DNA of 64,000 bases from Lentzea cavernae (GTDB lineage Bacteria; Actinomycetota; Actinomycetes; Mycobacteriales; Pseudonocardiaceae): contig NZ_BNAR01000003.1 of NCBI RefSeq assembly GCF_014653695.1, forward strand, positions 515,528-579,527, given 5' to 3'. The notes below the pieces were generated by a model. The model was not told the origin of the DNA, did not search any database, and saw only the letters and a program-made list of their open reading frames with translations. Of the stretch, positions 25,631-34,703 are shown one piece after another (position 1 is the stretch's first letter; each line of letters opens with the position of its first letter). The position numbers were made by a program, and so were the translations under genes.

Positions 25631-26724
25631 GGATCGTCCAGCTCGCCAACTTCTACGGCCCGAAGTCCGGCGGCCTCCGCACGGCACTGCACCACCTCGG
25701 CACCGGCTACGCGCAGCTCGGCCACGAGGTGGTGCTGGTCGTGCCCGGCGCCCGCGCGGCCGACGAGGAACTGCCCGGCGGAGTCCGCCGCATCACGCTC
25801 CCGGCCGTCAAGATCCCGCACACCGGCGGCTACCGCGTGGTCGACCCGTGGCGGGTGAAGTCCCTGGTGCGGCACCTGCGCCCGGACCGCCTGGAGGTCT
25901 CCGACCGCCTGACCCTGCGCGGCATGGGCGCCTGGGCGACCGAACGCGGCATCCCCAACGTCGTCATCTCCCACGAACGCCTGGACCGCCTGCTCCAGTT
26001 CGTGCTCCCGCCCACCCCGGCCGAACGCGGCGCGGACTGGGCGAACCGCCGCATGGCCGCCTCCTACGACACCGTCGTCTGCACGACGGGCTTCGCCCGC
26101 GAGGAGTTCGACCGCATCGGCGCGAAGAACGTCACCCAGGTCCCGCTCGGTGTGGACCTGGCAACGTTCACCCCGACCCGCCACTCCGCAGAACTCCGCC
26201 AAGACCTCCTGCAGGGCAAGCAAAATCTGCTGATCCACTGTGGACGCCTGTCCCCGGAGAAGCACGTGGAACGCTCCGTCGACACCCTCGCCGAACTCCA
26301 CGAACAGGGCCACTCCGCCCGCCTCGTGATCGCGGGCGACGGCCCCAGACGAGCGTCCCTGGAAAAACGCGCAGCAGGCCTGCCCGTGACCTTCCTCGGC
26401 TTCGTGAAGTCACGCCTGGACGTCGCCTCCCTGCTGGCCTCGGCCGACCTCTCACTCGCCCCGGGCCCGCACGAGACCTTCGGCCTGGCCGCCCTGGAAG
26501 CCCTGGCCAGCGGCACCCCGGTCGTCGTCAGCCAGAGCAGCGCCCTGAAGGAGATCGTCCAACCGTCCTGCGGCGCGGCGGTCGACGACCACGCGGAGGC
26601 CTTCGCGACAGCCGCCAGGCACCTCCTGGAATCAGGCTCCAGGGAGGCCGCGAGGGCAAGAGCCGAGCAATACCCGTGGCACACCGCCGTCACCGGCATG
26701 CTCACCGCCCTGAAGGTGCCCTGA
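25627..26724 (+). CDS. GT4-family glycosyltransferase
   Basis: A 365-residue GT-B glycosyltransferase that starts with TTG overlapping the previous stop (TTGA). The N-terminal domain begins [20 protein letters not shown]; the C-terminal domain has [22 protein letters not shown] and [18 protein letters not shown]. It is coupled to the MgtA-like enzyme and probably acts on the same glycolipid or wall polymer, adding a further hexose. Donor and acceptor cannot be read from the sequence. Confidence 0.82.
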   Translation: MRIVQLANFYGPKSGGLRTALHHLGTGYAQLGHEVVLVVPGARAADEELPGGVRRITLPAVKIPHTGGYRVVDPWRVKSLVRHLRPDRLEVSDRLTLRGMGAWATERGIPNVVISHERLDRLLQFVLPPTPAERGADWANRRMAASYDTVVCTTGFAREEFDRIGAKNVTQVPLGVDLATFTPTRHSAELRQDLLQGKQNLLIHCGRLSPEKHVERSVDTLAELHEQGHSARLVIAGDGPRRASLEKRAAGLPVTFLGFVKSRLDVASLLASADLSLAPGPHETFGLAALEALASGTPVVVSQSSALKEIVQPSCGAAVDDHAEAFATAARHLLESGSREAARARAEQYPWHTAVTGMLTALKVP

Positions 26725-26747
26725 AGAAGATCTCAGCGCACCTGACT

Positions 26748-26753
26748 TAGTCT
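26748..26753 (+). promoter_or_regulatory. Putative -10 box (TAGTCT) of menG
   Basis: TAGTCT followed by 6 nt and the menG ATG at 26760. Confidence 0.45.
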
Positions 26754-26759
26754 CTAGTC

Positions 26760-27515
26760 ATGTCTCGAGCCGGCCTGGACAAGAACCCCCGCGAGGTAGC
26801 CGAGATGTTCGACGGCGTGGCCAAGGGCTACGACCGCACGAACTCGGTCATGACGCTGGGCTTCGACCGCCGCTGGCGGGAGTGGAGCAGGCGCGTCCTC
26901 GACGCCCGCCCCGGCGAGAAGGTCCTCGACCTCGCCGCCGGCACCGCCGTCTCCACCGTCGAGTACGCCGCCTCAGGCGCCTGGTGCGTGGCAGCCGACT
27001 TCTCCGTGGGCATGCTCGCCTCAGGCGCCCACCGCCCGGTCCCCAAGGTGGCAGCGGACGCCCTGCGCCTGCCCTTCAAGGACAACTCCTTCGACGCCGT
27101 CACAGTCTCCTTCGGCATCCGCAACTTCAACGACACCGTCGTAGCCCTCCGCGAGATGGCCCGCGTCACCAAACCAGGCGGCCGCATGGTCATCTGCGAG
27201 GTCTCGACCCCGGTCTTCAAGCCGTTCCGCTTCGTCTACATGCGCTACCTCCTCAAGCTCCTGCCGCTGATCGCGAAGTTCGTCTCGAGCAACCCGGCCG
27301 CCTACTCCTACCTGTCCGAGTCCATGGCGACGTGGCCGGACCAGCGCACCCTGGGCGAGCTCATCTCGCAGGCGGGGTGGGAGGACGTGGCCTGGTTCAA
27401 CCTGACCGGCGGCATGGTCGCCCTGCACCGCGCCACCAAGCCGAAGCCTGCGGCCGCAGCCTCCACCGCCGACGCCGCCGATGACGCAGTCGAGGCCCCC
27501 GAACCGACTGCCTGA
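26760..27515 (+). CDS. menG: Demethylmenaquinone methyltransferase
   Basis: A 251-residue class I SAM methyltransferase of the UbiE/MenG family. [20 protein letters not shown] is the family opening; [16 protein letters not shown] is the SAM-binding motif I and [10 protein letters not shown] the conserved UbiE post-II block. It methylates demethylmenaquinone, the MenA product, in the last ring-modifying step. It has a Pro/Ala-rich C-terminal extension of about 20 residues beyond the core fold. A TANNNT box lies 6 nt before the start. Confidence 0.93.
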   Translation: MSRAGLDKNPREVAEMFDGVAKGYDRTNSVMTLGFDRRWREWSRRVLDARPGEKVLDLAAGTAVSTVEYAASGAWCVAADFSVGMLASGAHRPVPKVAADALRLPFKDNSFDAVTVSFGIRNFNDTVVALREMARVTKPGGRMVICEVSTPVFKPFRFVYMRYLLKLLPLIAKFVSSNPAAYSYLSESMATWPDQRTLGELISQAGWEDVAWFNLTGGMVALHRATKPKPAAAASTADAADDAVEAPEPTA

Positions 27516-27541
27516 GCGACCACGAAGCAAGGCGACGACCG

Positions 27542-27571
27542 CTCGCAAGGCGACCACCCCGCTGGAACCGC
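27542..27571. repeat. Direct repeat block, left copy
   Basis: CTCGCAAGGCGACC (27542-27555) and CCCCGCTGGAACCGC (27557-27571). Both words recur in the same order at 27929-27942 and 27964-27978. Confidence 0.6.
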
Positions 27572-27765
27572 AACCAGCCACCGCAGCTGCACCCGCGCGG
27601 TGCCACCAGGCACTCGCCAACGCAAAGCAACCTCGGACGCAAACCAGGCGCGTGGTGCCAACCGGACAGCCGACGACGCGAGCCGTCCATGCATGCAGCC
27701 TGGCGTGGCGATGCGCAGCGAGCCGTCTGAACCTGCTGCCGACTGGGCAGCGGTGCACCCCGCTC

Positions 27766-27897
27766 ATGGCGATTGGGGCTTGACCTTGAGGGGCGAGGTG
27801 CTACCCCTCATCGGGCACGGCCGGGCGCTTTTCAGCCCGGCTTTTCCGGCCGTCTCAGCGCCTCGCCAGAGGCTCAAGGTCAAGCCCCAATCGCCAG
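27766..27897. mobile_element. MITE-like palindromic element
   Basis: Terminal inverted repeats of 23 perfect bases, starting GGCGATTGGGGCTTGACCTT at 27768-27790 and ending at 27873-27895, enclose about 82 bp. Two bases outside each arm is a 7-bp direct repeat CCCGCTC (27759-27765 and 27898-27904) that looks like a target-site duplication. There is no coding capacity. The interior holds a terminator-like hairpin. The size, inverted termini and flanking duplication fit a miniature inverted-repeat element moved by a transposase encoded elsewhere; origin as a plain RNA hairpin is the alternative. Confidence 0.55.
27820..27845 (+). terminator. Terminator-like hairpin inside the MITE-like element
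   Basis: GCCGGGC (27820-27826), 8-nt loop, GCCCGGC (27835-27841), then TTTT. Part of the left arm can instead pair as ACGGCCGG/CCGGCCGT (27817-27824 with 27846-27853), so two structures exclude each other. It may end menG transcription. Confidence 0.5.
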
Positions 27898-27928
27898 CCC
27901 GCTCTTCGTCACGACCCGCTGGACCACC

Positions 27929-27978
27929 CTCGCAAGGCGACCGAGCCCCAGGAACGCGACCAACCCCGCTGGAACCGC
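27929..27978. repeat. Direct repeat block, right copy
   Basis: CTCGCAAGGCGACC (27929-27942) and CCCCGCTGGAACCGC (27964-27978), matching the left copy but spaced 21 nt apart instead of 1 nt. Confidence 0.6.
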
Positions 27979-28096
27979 CACCAACCCGCACAACCGGAAC
28001 CGCGACCCCAACCAGACCCCACGCCCCCAGGACCCTCAGCAACCTCCGGTTAGAGTCAGAAACAGAAGCTGCAACCGGTACACGCAGGGAGTCTGG

Positions 28097-29362
28097 ATGA
28101 GCAGGCGCGGGATCAACGAGGACGCCGACGTCATCGTCGTGGGCGCAGGACCGGCGGGCTCCACCGCCGCGACCTACCTCGCCAGGGCGGGCCTCGACGT
28201 CCTCCTCCTCGAGAAGAGCACCTTCCCGAGGGAGAAGGTCTGCGGCGACGGCCTGACCCCGAGAGGCGTCAAGCAGCTCATCGACCTGGGCATCGACACC
28301 CGCGAGAGCAACGGCTGGCTGCACAACAAGGGCCTCAGGGTCGTCGGCGGCGGCGTCACGATGGAGCTGGACTGGCCTGACCTGGCCACGTTCCCGAACT
28401 ACGGCGTGGTCCGCCCGCGCATGGACTTCGACGAGATGCTCGCGAACGCCGCGAAGGCTGCCGGCGCGCGCATGCACGAGCACACCACCGTCACGAAGGC
28501 CATCGTCGAGAACGGCCGCGTGGTCGGCGTGGAGGCCAAGCAGGGGCCGGAGAAGAACCCGGTCACCTACCGCGCGCCCATCGTCGTCGGCTGCGACGGC
28601 GTGTCAGCGAGGCTGGCCCTCAGCATCGGCTTGCAGAAGGACGACGCGAAGCCCATGGGCGTGGCGGTCCGCCGCTACTACAACAGCCCGCGCACCAAGG
28701 ACGACTACCTCGAAAGCCACCTCGAGCTGTGGGCGCCGGACGGCAAGCTGCTGCCCGGCTACGGCTGGATCTTCGGCATGGGCGACGGCAGCGTGAACGT
28801 CGGCCTGGGCATCCTCAGCACGTCCAAGGCCTACGGCACCACCGACTACCGCCAGCTGCTGCGCTCCTGGCTCGACGGCACCCCGGAGGAGTGGGGCTTC
28901 CGCGAGGAGAACGCCACGAGCCGCATCGGCGGCGCGGCGCTGCCCATGGGTCTGAACCGCAAGCCGCACTACCGGGCGGGCATGGTGCTGGTCGGCGACG
29001 CCGGCGGCATGGTCAACCCGTTCAACGGCGAGGGCATCGGCTACGCCATGGAGTCGGCCAAGATCGCTTCCGAGAGCATCGTCCAGGCCCTCGCGCGGAC
29101 GGGCGTCAACCGTGAACGGGCGCTGCACGGCTACCCGGTCCGGATCGAGGAGGCGCTCGGCAGTTACTACCGGCTCGGGAACGTCTTCTCGAAGCTCATC
29201 GGTAATCCGGCGATCATGCGGACCGCAACGAAGTACGGAATGCCGCGGAAACGCCTGATGAAACTGGTGCTCAAGCTGCTGGCGGGCCTCTACGACCCCA
29301 AGGACGGCGACTCAATGGACAAGCTCATCGTGGCCGCCACGAAGCTCGCTCCCACCGCGTAA
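28097..29362 (+). CDS. menJ: Geranylgeranyl reductase-family flavoprotein, probable menaquinone reductase MenJ
   Basis: A 421-residue FAD enzyme. The Rossmann motif DVIVVGAGPAGSTAATYLAR is at residues 10-29; VCGDGLTPRGV and VGDAGGMVNPFNGEGIGYAM are family signatures. It resembles mycobacterial Rv0561c (MenJ), which saturates one isoprene unit of the menaquinone side chain; archaeal-type lipid reductases share the fold. The gene lies between menG and the nuo operon, supporting the quinone assignment. ATG 28097 has GGGAG 7 nt upstream. A strong terminator follows. Confidence 0.88.
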   Translation: MSRRGINEDADVIVVGAGPAGSTAATYLARAGLDVLLLEKSTFPREKVCGDGLTPRGVKQLIDLGIDTRESNGWLHNKGLRVVGGGVTMELDWPDLATFPNYGVVRPRMDFDEMLANAAKAAGARMHEHTTVTKAIVENGRVVGVEAKQGPEKNPVTYRAPIVVGCDGVSARLALSIGLQKDDAKPMGVAVRRYYNSPRTKDDYLESHLELWAPDGKLLPGYGWIFGMGDGSVNVGLGILSTSKAYGTTDYRQLLRSWLDGTPEEWGFREENATSRIGGAALPMGLNRKPHYRAGMVLVGDAGGMVNPFNGEGIGYAMESAKIASESIVQALARTGVNRERALHGYPVRIEEALGSYYRLGNVFSKLIGNPAIMRTATKYGMPRKRLMKLVLKLLAGLYDPKDGDSMDKLIVAATKLAPTA

Positions 29363-29379
29363 ATTACTCCGAATAGGTG

Positions 29380-29410
29380 ACGGCACCGGCTCAATACGAG
29401 CCGGTGCCGT
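29380..29410 (+). terminator. Intrinsic terminator of menJ
   Basis: ACGGCACCGGCTC (29380-29392), loop AATAC, GAGCCGGTGCCGT (29398-29410), then TTTCGT. A perfect 13-bp stem. Confidence 0.85.
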
Positions 29411-29450
29411 TTCGTATGTTGCACCCAGGTTAAACCCCCAGGTCAGACCC

Positions 29451-29466
29451 TGTGATCTAGGTCATT
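29451..29466. promoter_or_regulatory. Crp/GlxR-like site upstream of nuoA
   Basis: TGTGATCTAGGTCATT matches 10 of the 12 fixed positions of the actinobacterial Crp/GlxR consensus TGTGANNTANNTCACA. It lies about 165 bp before nuoA. Assignment by eye only. Confidence 0.4.
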
Positions 29467-29477
29467 TACAGGCGTTC

Positions 29478-29483
29478 TACACT
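29478..29483 (+). promoter_or_regulatory. Possible nuo -10 box (TACACT)
   Basis: TACACT fits TANNNT and would put transcription initiation near 29490, just before the first Rex-like operator. No good -35 is seen. Confidence 0.35.
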
Positions 29484-29494
29484 GGCGGGCGACC

Positions 29495-29512
29495 TTGTGA
29501 ATCACTTCACAA
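29495..29512. promoter_or_regulatory. Rex-type operator 1 of nuoA-N
   Basis: TTGTGAA-TCAC-TTCACAA, a perfect inverted repeat fitting the Rex operator (TTGTGAANNNNTTCACAA). Rex is an NADH/NAD+ sensor that represses respiratory genes when NADH is low, and nuo is a known Rex target in actinomycetes. A Crp-type reading (TGTGA-N6-TCACA) also fits. Confidence 0.75.
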
Positions 29513-29525
29513 CAGTGTGATCAAG

Positions 29526-29545
29526 CTTGTGAACTGTTTCACAAG
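29526..29545. promoter_or_regulatory. Rex-type operator 2 of nuoA-N
   Basis: CTTGTGAA-CTGT-TTCACAAG, a perfect 20-bp palindrome. Its core TGTGAAC-TGT-TTCACA matches the Streptomyces Rex operator TGTGAACNNNTTCACA at every fixed position. Its centre is about 31.5 bp from that of operator 1, i.e. three helical turns, allowing cooperative binding on one face. Confidence 0.78.
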
Positions 29546-29546
29546 C

Positions 29547-29570
29547 GTTTGTTAGGGCCGCCTAACAAAC
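29547..29570. promoter_or_regulatory. Third palindrome in the nuo leader
   Basis: GTTTGTTAGG (29547-29556), GCCG, CCTAACAAAC (29561-29570): a perfect 10-bp inverted repeat one base after Rex operator 2. It does not match Rex; it could bind another repressor or fold as an mRNA hairpin. Confidence 0.5.
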
Positions 29571-29627
29571 GAGTCGCAGAACAACACCCTTAGGGTGCGG
29601 TCGACCGCGAGGAAAGGACGACGGAGC

Positions 29628-29993
29628 GTGCTTGACCCTTACCTCCCCCTCGTATTGATGTTCGCGCTCGCCGGGGCGTTCGCACTGTTCTCGGTGACCG
29701 CAGCTCCCTACATCGGACCCCGCCGCTACAACAAGGCGAAGCTCGACGCGTACGAGTGCGGCATCGAGCCGAGCCCGCAGCCGGTCGTGGGTGGTGGGCG
29801 CATGCCCGTCGCCTACTACCTGACGGCGATGCTGTTCATCTTGTTCGACATCGAAATGGTCTTCCTCTACCCGTTCGCCGTAGCGGCCGACAAGCTCGGC
29901 CTGTTCGGGCTGGTGGAGATCGTCCTGTTCGTCGCCACGGTCGGCTTCGCGTACGTCTACGTGTGGCGTCGCGGCGGCCTCGACTGGAACTGA
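29628..29993 (+). CDS. nuoA: NADH-quinone oxidoreductase subunit A
   Basis: A 121-residue membrane subunit with three transmembrane helices (about residues 5-25, 62-84, 90-112). NuoA signatures are YECGIEP and the acidic [16 protein letters not shown] segment. It forms part of the quinone-site loop region of complex I with NuoJ and NuoK. GTG 29628 is preceded by GAGGAAAGG about 10 nt upstream. It is the first gene of a complete 14-gene nuo operon. Confidence 0.95.
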   Translation: MLDPYLPLVLMFALAGAFALFSVTAAPYIGPRRYNKAKLDAYECGIEPSPQPVVGGGRMPVAYYLTAMLFILFDIEMVFLYPFAVAADKLGLFGLVEIVLFVATVGFAYVYVWRRGGLDWN

Positions 29994-30000
29994 GGAAGTC

Positions 30001-30552
30001 ATGGGTCTCGAGGAGAAGCTCCCGAACGGCATCCTGCTGGTCAGCGTCGAGAAGCTGGTCAACTGGACCCGCAAGTCCTCGCTCTGGCCTGCCACCTTCG
30101 GCCTGGCCTGCTGCGCCATCGAGATGATGACGACGGGTGCGCCGCGGTACGACCTGGCCCGCTTCGGCATGGAGGTCTTCCGGGCCTCACCGCGCCAGGC
30201 GGACCTGATGATCGTGGCCGGCCGCGTCACCAACAAGATGGCGCCGGTCCTGCGGCAGATCTACGACCAGATGCCCGAGCCGCGCTGGGTGCTGGCCATG
30301 GGCGTGTGCGCCAGCAGTGGCGGCATGTTCAACAACTACGCGGTGGTGCAGGGCGTCGACCACGTCGTGCCCGTCGACATGTACCTGCCGGGCTGCCCGC
30401 CGCGGCCGGAGATGCTGATGGACGCGATCCTCAAGATCCACGCCAAGATCATGGACGAGCCGCTGGGCGCCGTGCGCGCCAAGGCGCTCGCCGACTCGGG
30501 CTACCGCACCGATCTCATCCCGTCGTCCGAGCGTTTTGCGAGGAAGAAGTGA
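30001..30552 (+). CDS. nuoB: NADH-quinone oxidoreductase subunit B
   Basis: A 183-residue peripheral-arm subunit that holds cluster N2, the last [4Fe-4S] centre before quinone. The ligands are visible: adjacent cysteines in [10 protein letters not shown], a cysteine in [19 protein letters not shown] and one in [15 protein letters not shown]. It sits at the junction with NuoD and NuoH. GAGGA precedes the ATG, 7 bp after nuoA. A second, more diverged NuoB-like gene lies at 60313-60840. Confidence 0.97.
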   Translation: MGLEEKLPNGILLVSVEKLVNWTRKSSLWPATFGLACCAIEMMTTGAPRYDLARFGMEVFRASPRQADLMIVAGRVTNKMAPVLRQIYDQMPEPRWVLAMGVCASSGGMFNNYAVVQGVDHVVPVDMYLPGCPPRPEMLMDAILKIHAKIMDEPLGAVRAKALADSGYRTDLIPSSERFARKK

Positions 30553-31298
30553 CCGAGCCAGGGGGCGAGCACTCCAGCGTCAACCGCGCGGGAGAAGACC
30601 TCGAGAAGACCAACCCGACCGAGGCCAAGGCGAAGGCGCCGATCCTCGCGGGCAAGGAGCGCCAGGGCCTGTTCGGCGTCACCGGTTCCGGTGACACGTC
30701 CGGCTTCGGCGGCCTGCGCCTGCCCGCCCACGTGGCCGCTCCGTCCGAGCGCCCGTTCGGCGGCTGGTTCGACGAGGTCGCGGACGAGCTGTTCGCCGCC
30801 ATCGGCGACAAGGGCCTGCCCGCCGACACGGTGCAGCAGGTGACGGTCGACCGCGGCGAGATCACCTTCTACCTCCGCCCGGAGACGCTGCTGGAGGTCG
30901 CGCGGATCTTCCGCGACACCCCGTCGCTGCGCTTCGAGCTCTGCAGCTCGGTGTCCGGTGTCGACTACGGCGCCGACGTGCCGCAGCGCCTGCACTCGGT
31001 CACGCACCTCACGTCGATGACGTACCGCCGCCGCGTGCGGCTGGAAGTCGCCGTCGACGTCGAGAGCCCGCACGTGCCGAGCCTCGTCGAGGTCTACCCG
31101 ACGGCGGACTGGCAGGAGCGCGAGACCTGGGACATGTTCGGGATCATCTACGACGGTCATCCCGGACTGACCCGCATCCTCATGCCGGACGACTGGGACG
31201 GCCACCCTCAGCGCAAGGACTACCCGCTGGGCGGCATTCCGGTCGAGTACAAGGGCGCGGAGATTCCTCCGCCGGACCAGAGGCGGTCGTACTCATGA
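30549..31298 (+). CDS. nuoC: NADH-quinone oxidoreductase subunit C
   Basis: A 249-residue subunit. About 80 N-terminal residues form a low-complexity extension before the conserved domain, as in other actinobacteria. The 30-kDa signature [20 protein letters not shown] and [20 protein letters not shown] are present. It supports the NuoB-NuoD interface. The GTG overlaps the nuoB stop (GTGA) and the end overlaps nuoD. Confidence 0.95.
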   Translation: MTEPGGEHSSVNRAGEDLEKTNPTEAKAKAPILAGKERQGLFGVTGSGDTSGFGGLRLPAHVAAPSERPFGGWFDEVADELFAAIGDKGLPADTVQQVTVDRGEITFYLRPETLLEVARIFRDTPSLRFELCSSVSGVDYGADVPQRLHSVTHLTSMTYRRRVRLEVAVDVESPHVPSLVEVYPTADWQERETWDMFGIIYDGHPGLTRILMPDDWDGHPQRKDYPLGGIPVEYKGAEIPPPDQRRSYS

Positions 31299-32698
31299 CC
31301 GAGCGGCTTTCCGACGTCACCACCGGGACGAACACCAGCTCGACCGGCAGTGACAGCACGGACGACGTCGACACGGGCACCAGCACCGGCAGCGCGGAGG
31401 TCGCGGACTCCCGCAGGACCACCGAGGGCACCGTCTACACGGTGACCGGCGGCGACTGGGACGAGGTGCTCGCGGACGCGGTCCACGACGAGCGCATCGT
31501 CATGAACCTCGGCCCGCAGCACCCCTCGACCCACGGCGTGCTCCGCCTGGTCCTGGAGCTCGAGGGCGAGACGGTCACCCACGCGCGCAGCGTCATCGGC
31601 TACCTGCACACGGGCATCGAGAAGAACCTCGAGTACCGCAACTGGGTGCAGGGCGTCACCTTCATCACGCGCACGGACTACCTGGCACCGCTGCACCACG
31701 AAGCGGCGTACTGCATGAGCGTCGAGAAGCTGCTCGGGATCACGGTCCCGGACAAGGCTCAGGCCGTCCGCGTGCTGCTGATGGAGCTCAACCGGATCAG
31801 CTCGCACCTCGTGGCGCTCGCCACGGGCGGCATGGAGCTCGGCGCCCTCACCGGCATGACCGCGGGCTTCCGCGAGCGCGAAGAGGTCCTGCACCTGCTG
31901 GAGCACCTCACCGGCCTGCGGATGAACCACGCGTTCATCCGTCCCGGCGGCCTCGCGCAGGACCTGCCGGACGACGCGATCGAGAAGATCAACTCGTTCG
32001 TCAAGGTCATGGAGAAGCGTCTCCCGGACTACGACAAGCTGCTCACCGGCCAGCCGATCTGGCGCAACCGCCTCGCGGGCGTGGGCTACCTGCCCGTCGA
32101 CGCGTGCCTCGCGCTCGGCATCACCGGCCCGATCCTGCGCTCCGCGGGCCTCGCCTGGGACCTGCGCAAGATCGACCCGTACAGCGGCTACGAGAACTAC
32201 AACTTCGACGTCCCCACCTCGAACGCGGCGGACTGCTTCGCGCGGTACCTGCTGCGGCTCGAGGAGATCCACCAGTCGCTCAAGATCGTCAAGCAGGTCG
32301 TGAAGAGCCTGCCGACCGGTCCGGTGATGGTCGAGGACGCGAAGGTCGCGTGGCCCGCGCAGCTCACGATCGGCAGCGACGGCATGGGCAACTCGCTCGA
32401 GCACGTCCGCAAGATCATGGGCCAGTCCATGGAGTCCCTCATCCACCACTTCAAGCTGGTGACCGAGGGCTTCAAGGTTCCGGCGGGCCAGGTGTACGTG
32501 CCCGTCGAGTCGCCGCGCGGCGAGCTGGGCTACCACGTCGTCTCCGACGGCGGCACCCGCCCGATGCGCGTGCACCTGCGCGAACCGAGCTTCGTGAACC
32601 TCCAGGCGATGCCCGCGATGTGCGAGGGCGGCATGGTCGCCGACGTGATCGCGTCCGTTGCCTCGATCGACCCGGTGATGGGTGGTTGTGACCGATGA
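31295..32698 (+). CDS. nuoD: NADH-quinone oxidoreductase subunit D
   Basis: A 467-residue 49-kDa-type subunit that forms the quinone pocket with NuoB. The conserved core has [20 protein letters not shown] and YLHTGIEKN near its start; the C-terminus ends DPVMGGCDR. An N-terminal stretch of about 45 residues is Thr/Ser/Asp-rich and not part of the fold. The ATG overlaps the nuoC stop and the end overlaps nuoE, so translation is coupled. Confidence 0.96.
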   Translation: MTERLSDVTTGTNTSSTGSDSTDDVDTGTSTGSAEVADSRRTTEGTVYTVTGGDWDEVLADAVHDERIVMNLGPQHPSTHGVLRLVLELEGETVTHARSVIGYLHTGIEKNLEYRNWVQGVTFITRTDYLAPLHHEAAYCMSVEKLLGITVPDKAQAVRVLLMELNRISSHLVALATGGMELGALTGMTAGFREREEVLHLLEHLTGLRMNHAFIRPGGLAQDLPDDAIEKINSFVKVMEKRLPDYDKLLTGQPIWRNRLAGVGYLPVDACLALGITGPILRSAGLAWDLRKIDPYSGYENYNFDVPTSNAADCFARYLLRLEEIHQSLKIVKQVVKSLPTGPVMVEDAKVAWPAQLTIGSDGMGNSLEHVRKIMGQSMESLIHHFKLVTEGFKVPAGQVYVPVESPRGELGYHVVSDGGTRPMRVHLREPSFVNLQAMPAMCEGGMVADVIASVASIDPVMGGCDR

Positions 32699-33414
32699 CC
32701 CAGGCTCCAGAGACCACGACGTTCGACCAGTCCGCTGTGGACAGGGCGCAGGCGATCATCGCCCGCTACCCGCAGGCCCGCAGCGCGCTGCTCCCGATGC
32801 TGCACCTCGTGCAGTCCGTCGAGGGCTACGTCTCGCAGGAGGGCATCCGGTTCTGCGCCGGGCAGCTCGACCTGACCGAGGCCGAGGTCAGCGCGGTCGC
32901 GACGTTCTACACGATGTACAAGCGCCGCCCGTGCGGTGAGCACCTGGTCAGCGTGTGCACCAACACGCTGTGCGCGGCGCTCGGCGGCGACGCCATCTAC
33001 AAGACCCTCAAGGACCACCTCGGCGTGGGCCACGAGGAGACCGCGGGCGAGCCGGGCACGCCGGGTTCGATCACGCTGGAGCACGCCGAGTGCCTCGCCG
33101 CGTGCGACCTCGGCCCGGTGCTCCAGGTCAACTACGAGTTCTACGACAACCAGACGCCCGACAAGGCGCTGGGACTCGTGAAGGCGCTGCAGTCGGGGGA
33201 GAAGCCCGCCCCCACCCGCGGCGCCCCGCTCACCGACTTCAAGCAGGCCGAGCTCCAGCTCGCCGGGTTCTTCGAGGGTCGCGACGCCGACCTCGACGGC
33301 CCGTCGGCGGCGCCGGAGACGCTGGCCGGTGCGCAGATCGCCCAGGAACGCGGCTGGGACGCGCCTCAGATGCCGTCGAACGCCGAGTTCCCGGCCCTGC
33401 CGGAAAAGAAGTAG
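32695..33414 (+). CDS. nuoE: NADH-quinone oxidoreductase subunit E
   Basis: A 239-residue thioredoxin-fold subunit with the [2Fe-2S] cluster N1a. Ligands lie in [12 protein letters not shown] and, about 35 residues later, [11 protein letters not shown]. It is part of the NADH-oxidising module with NuoF and NuoG. The C-terminal 60 residues beyond the fold are variable. The ATG overlaps the nuoD stop (ATGA). Confidence 0.96.
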   Translation: MTQAPETTTFDQSAVDRAQAIIARYPQARSALLPMLHLVQSVEGYVSQEGIRFCAGQLDLTEAEVSAVATFYTMYKRRPCGEHLVSVCTNTLCAALGGDAIYKTLKDHLGVGHEETAGEPGTPGSITLEHAECLAACDLGPVLQVNYEFYDNQTPDKALGLVKALQSGEKPAPTRGAPLTDFKQAELQLAGFFEGRDADLDGPSAAPETLAGAQIAQERGWDAPQMPSNAEFPALPEKK

Positions 33415-33422
33415 GGACGAAC

Positions 33423-34699
<1,277 letters not shown>

Positions 34700-34703
<4 letters not shown>

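Larger units (their letters stand above)
27516..28096. other. 581-bp gap between menG and menJ with repeats and a MITE-like palindrome
   Basis: No convincing gene: the frames here encode only low-complexity proline/threonine/arginine strings. It holds a 132-bp palindromic element (27766-27897) and two direct repeats that occur once on each side of it (27542-27571 and 27929-27978). A TAGAGT box at 28051-28056 is a possible menJ promoter. Confidence 0.6.

Noticed and set aside
27600..28100. A 166-codon open frame across the menG-menJ gap
   Set aside because: It runs through the palindrome and repeats, encodes low-complexity Arg/Pro/Thr sequence, and has no ribosome site.
29495..29545. Reading the two palindromes as Crp sites only (TGTGA-N6-TCACA)
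   Set aside because: They fit Crp spacing, but the full TTGTGAA-N4-TTCACAA symmetry and nuo context match Rex better. Kept as a secondary possibility.
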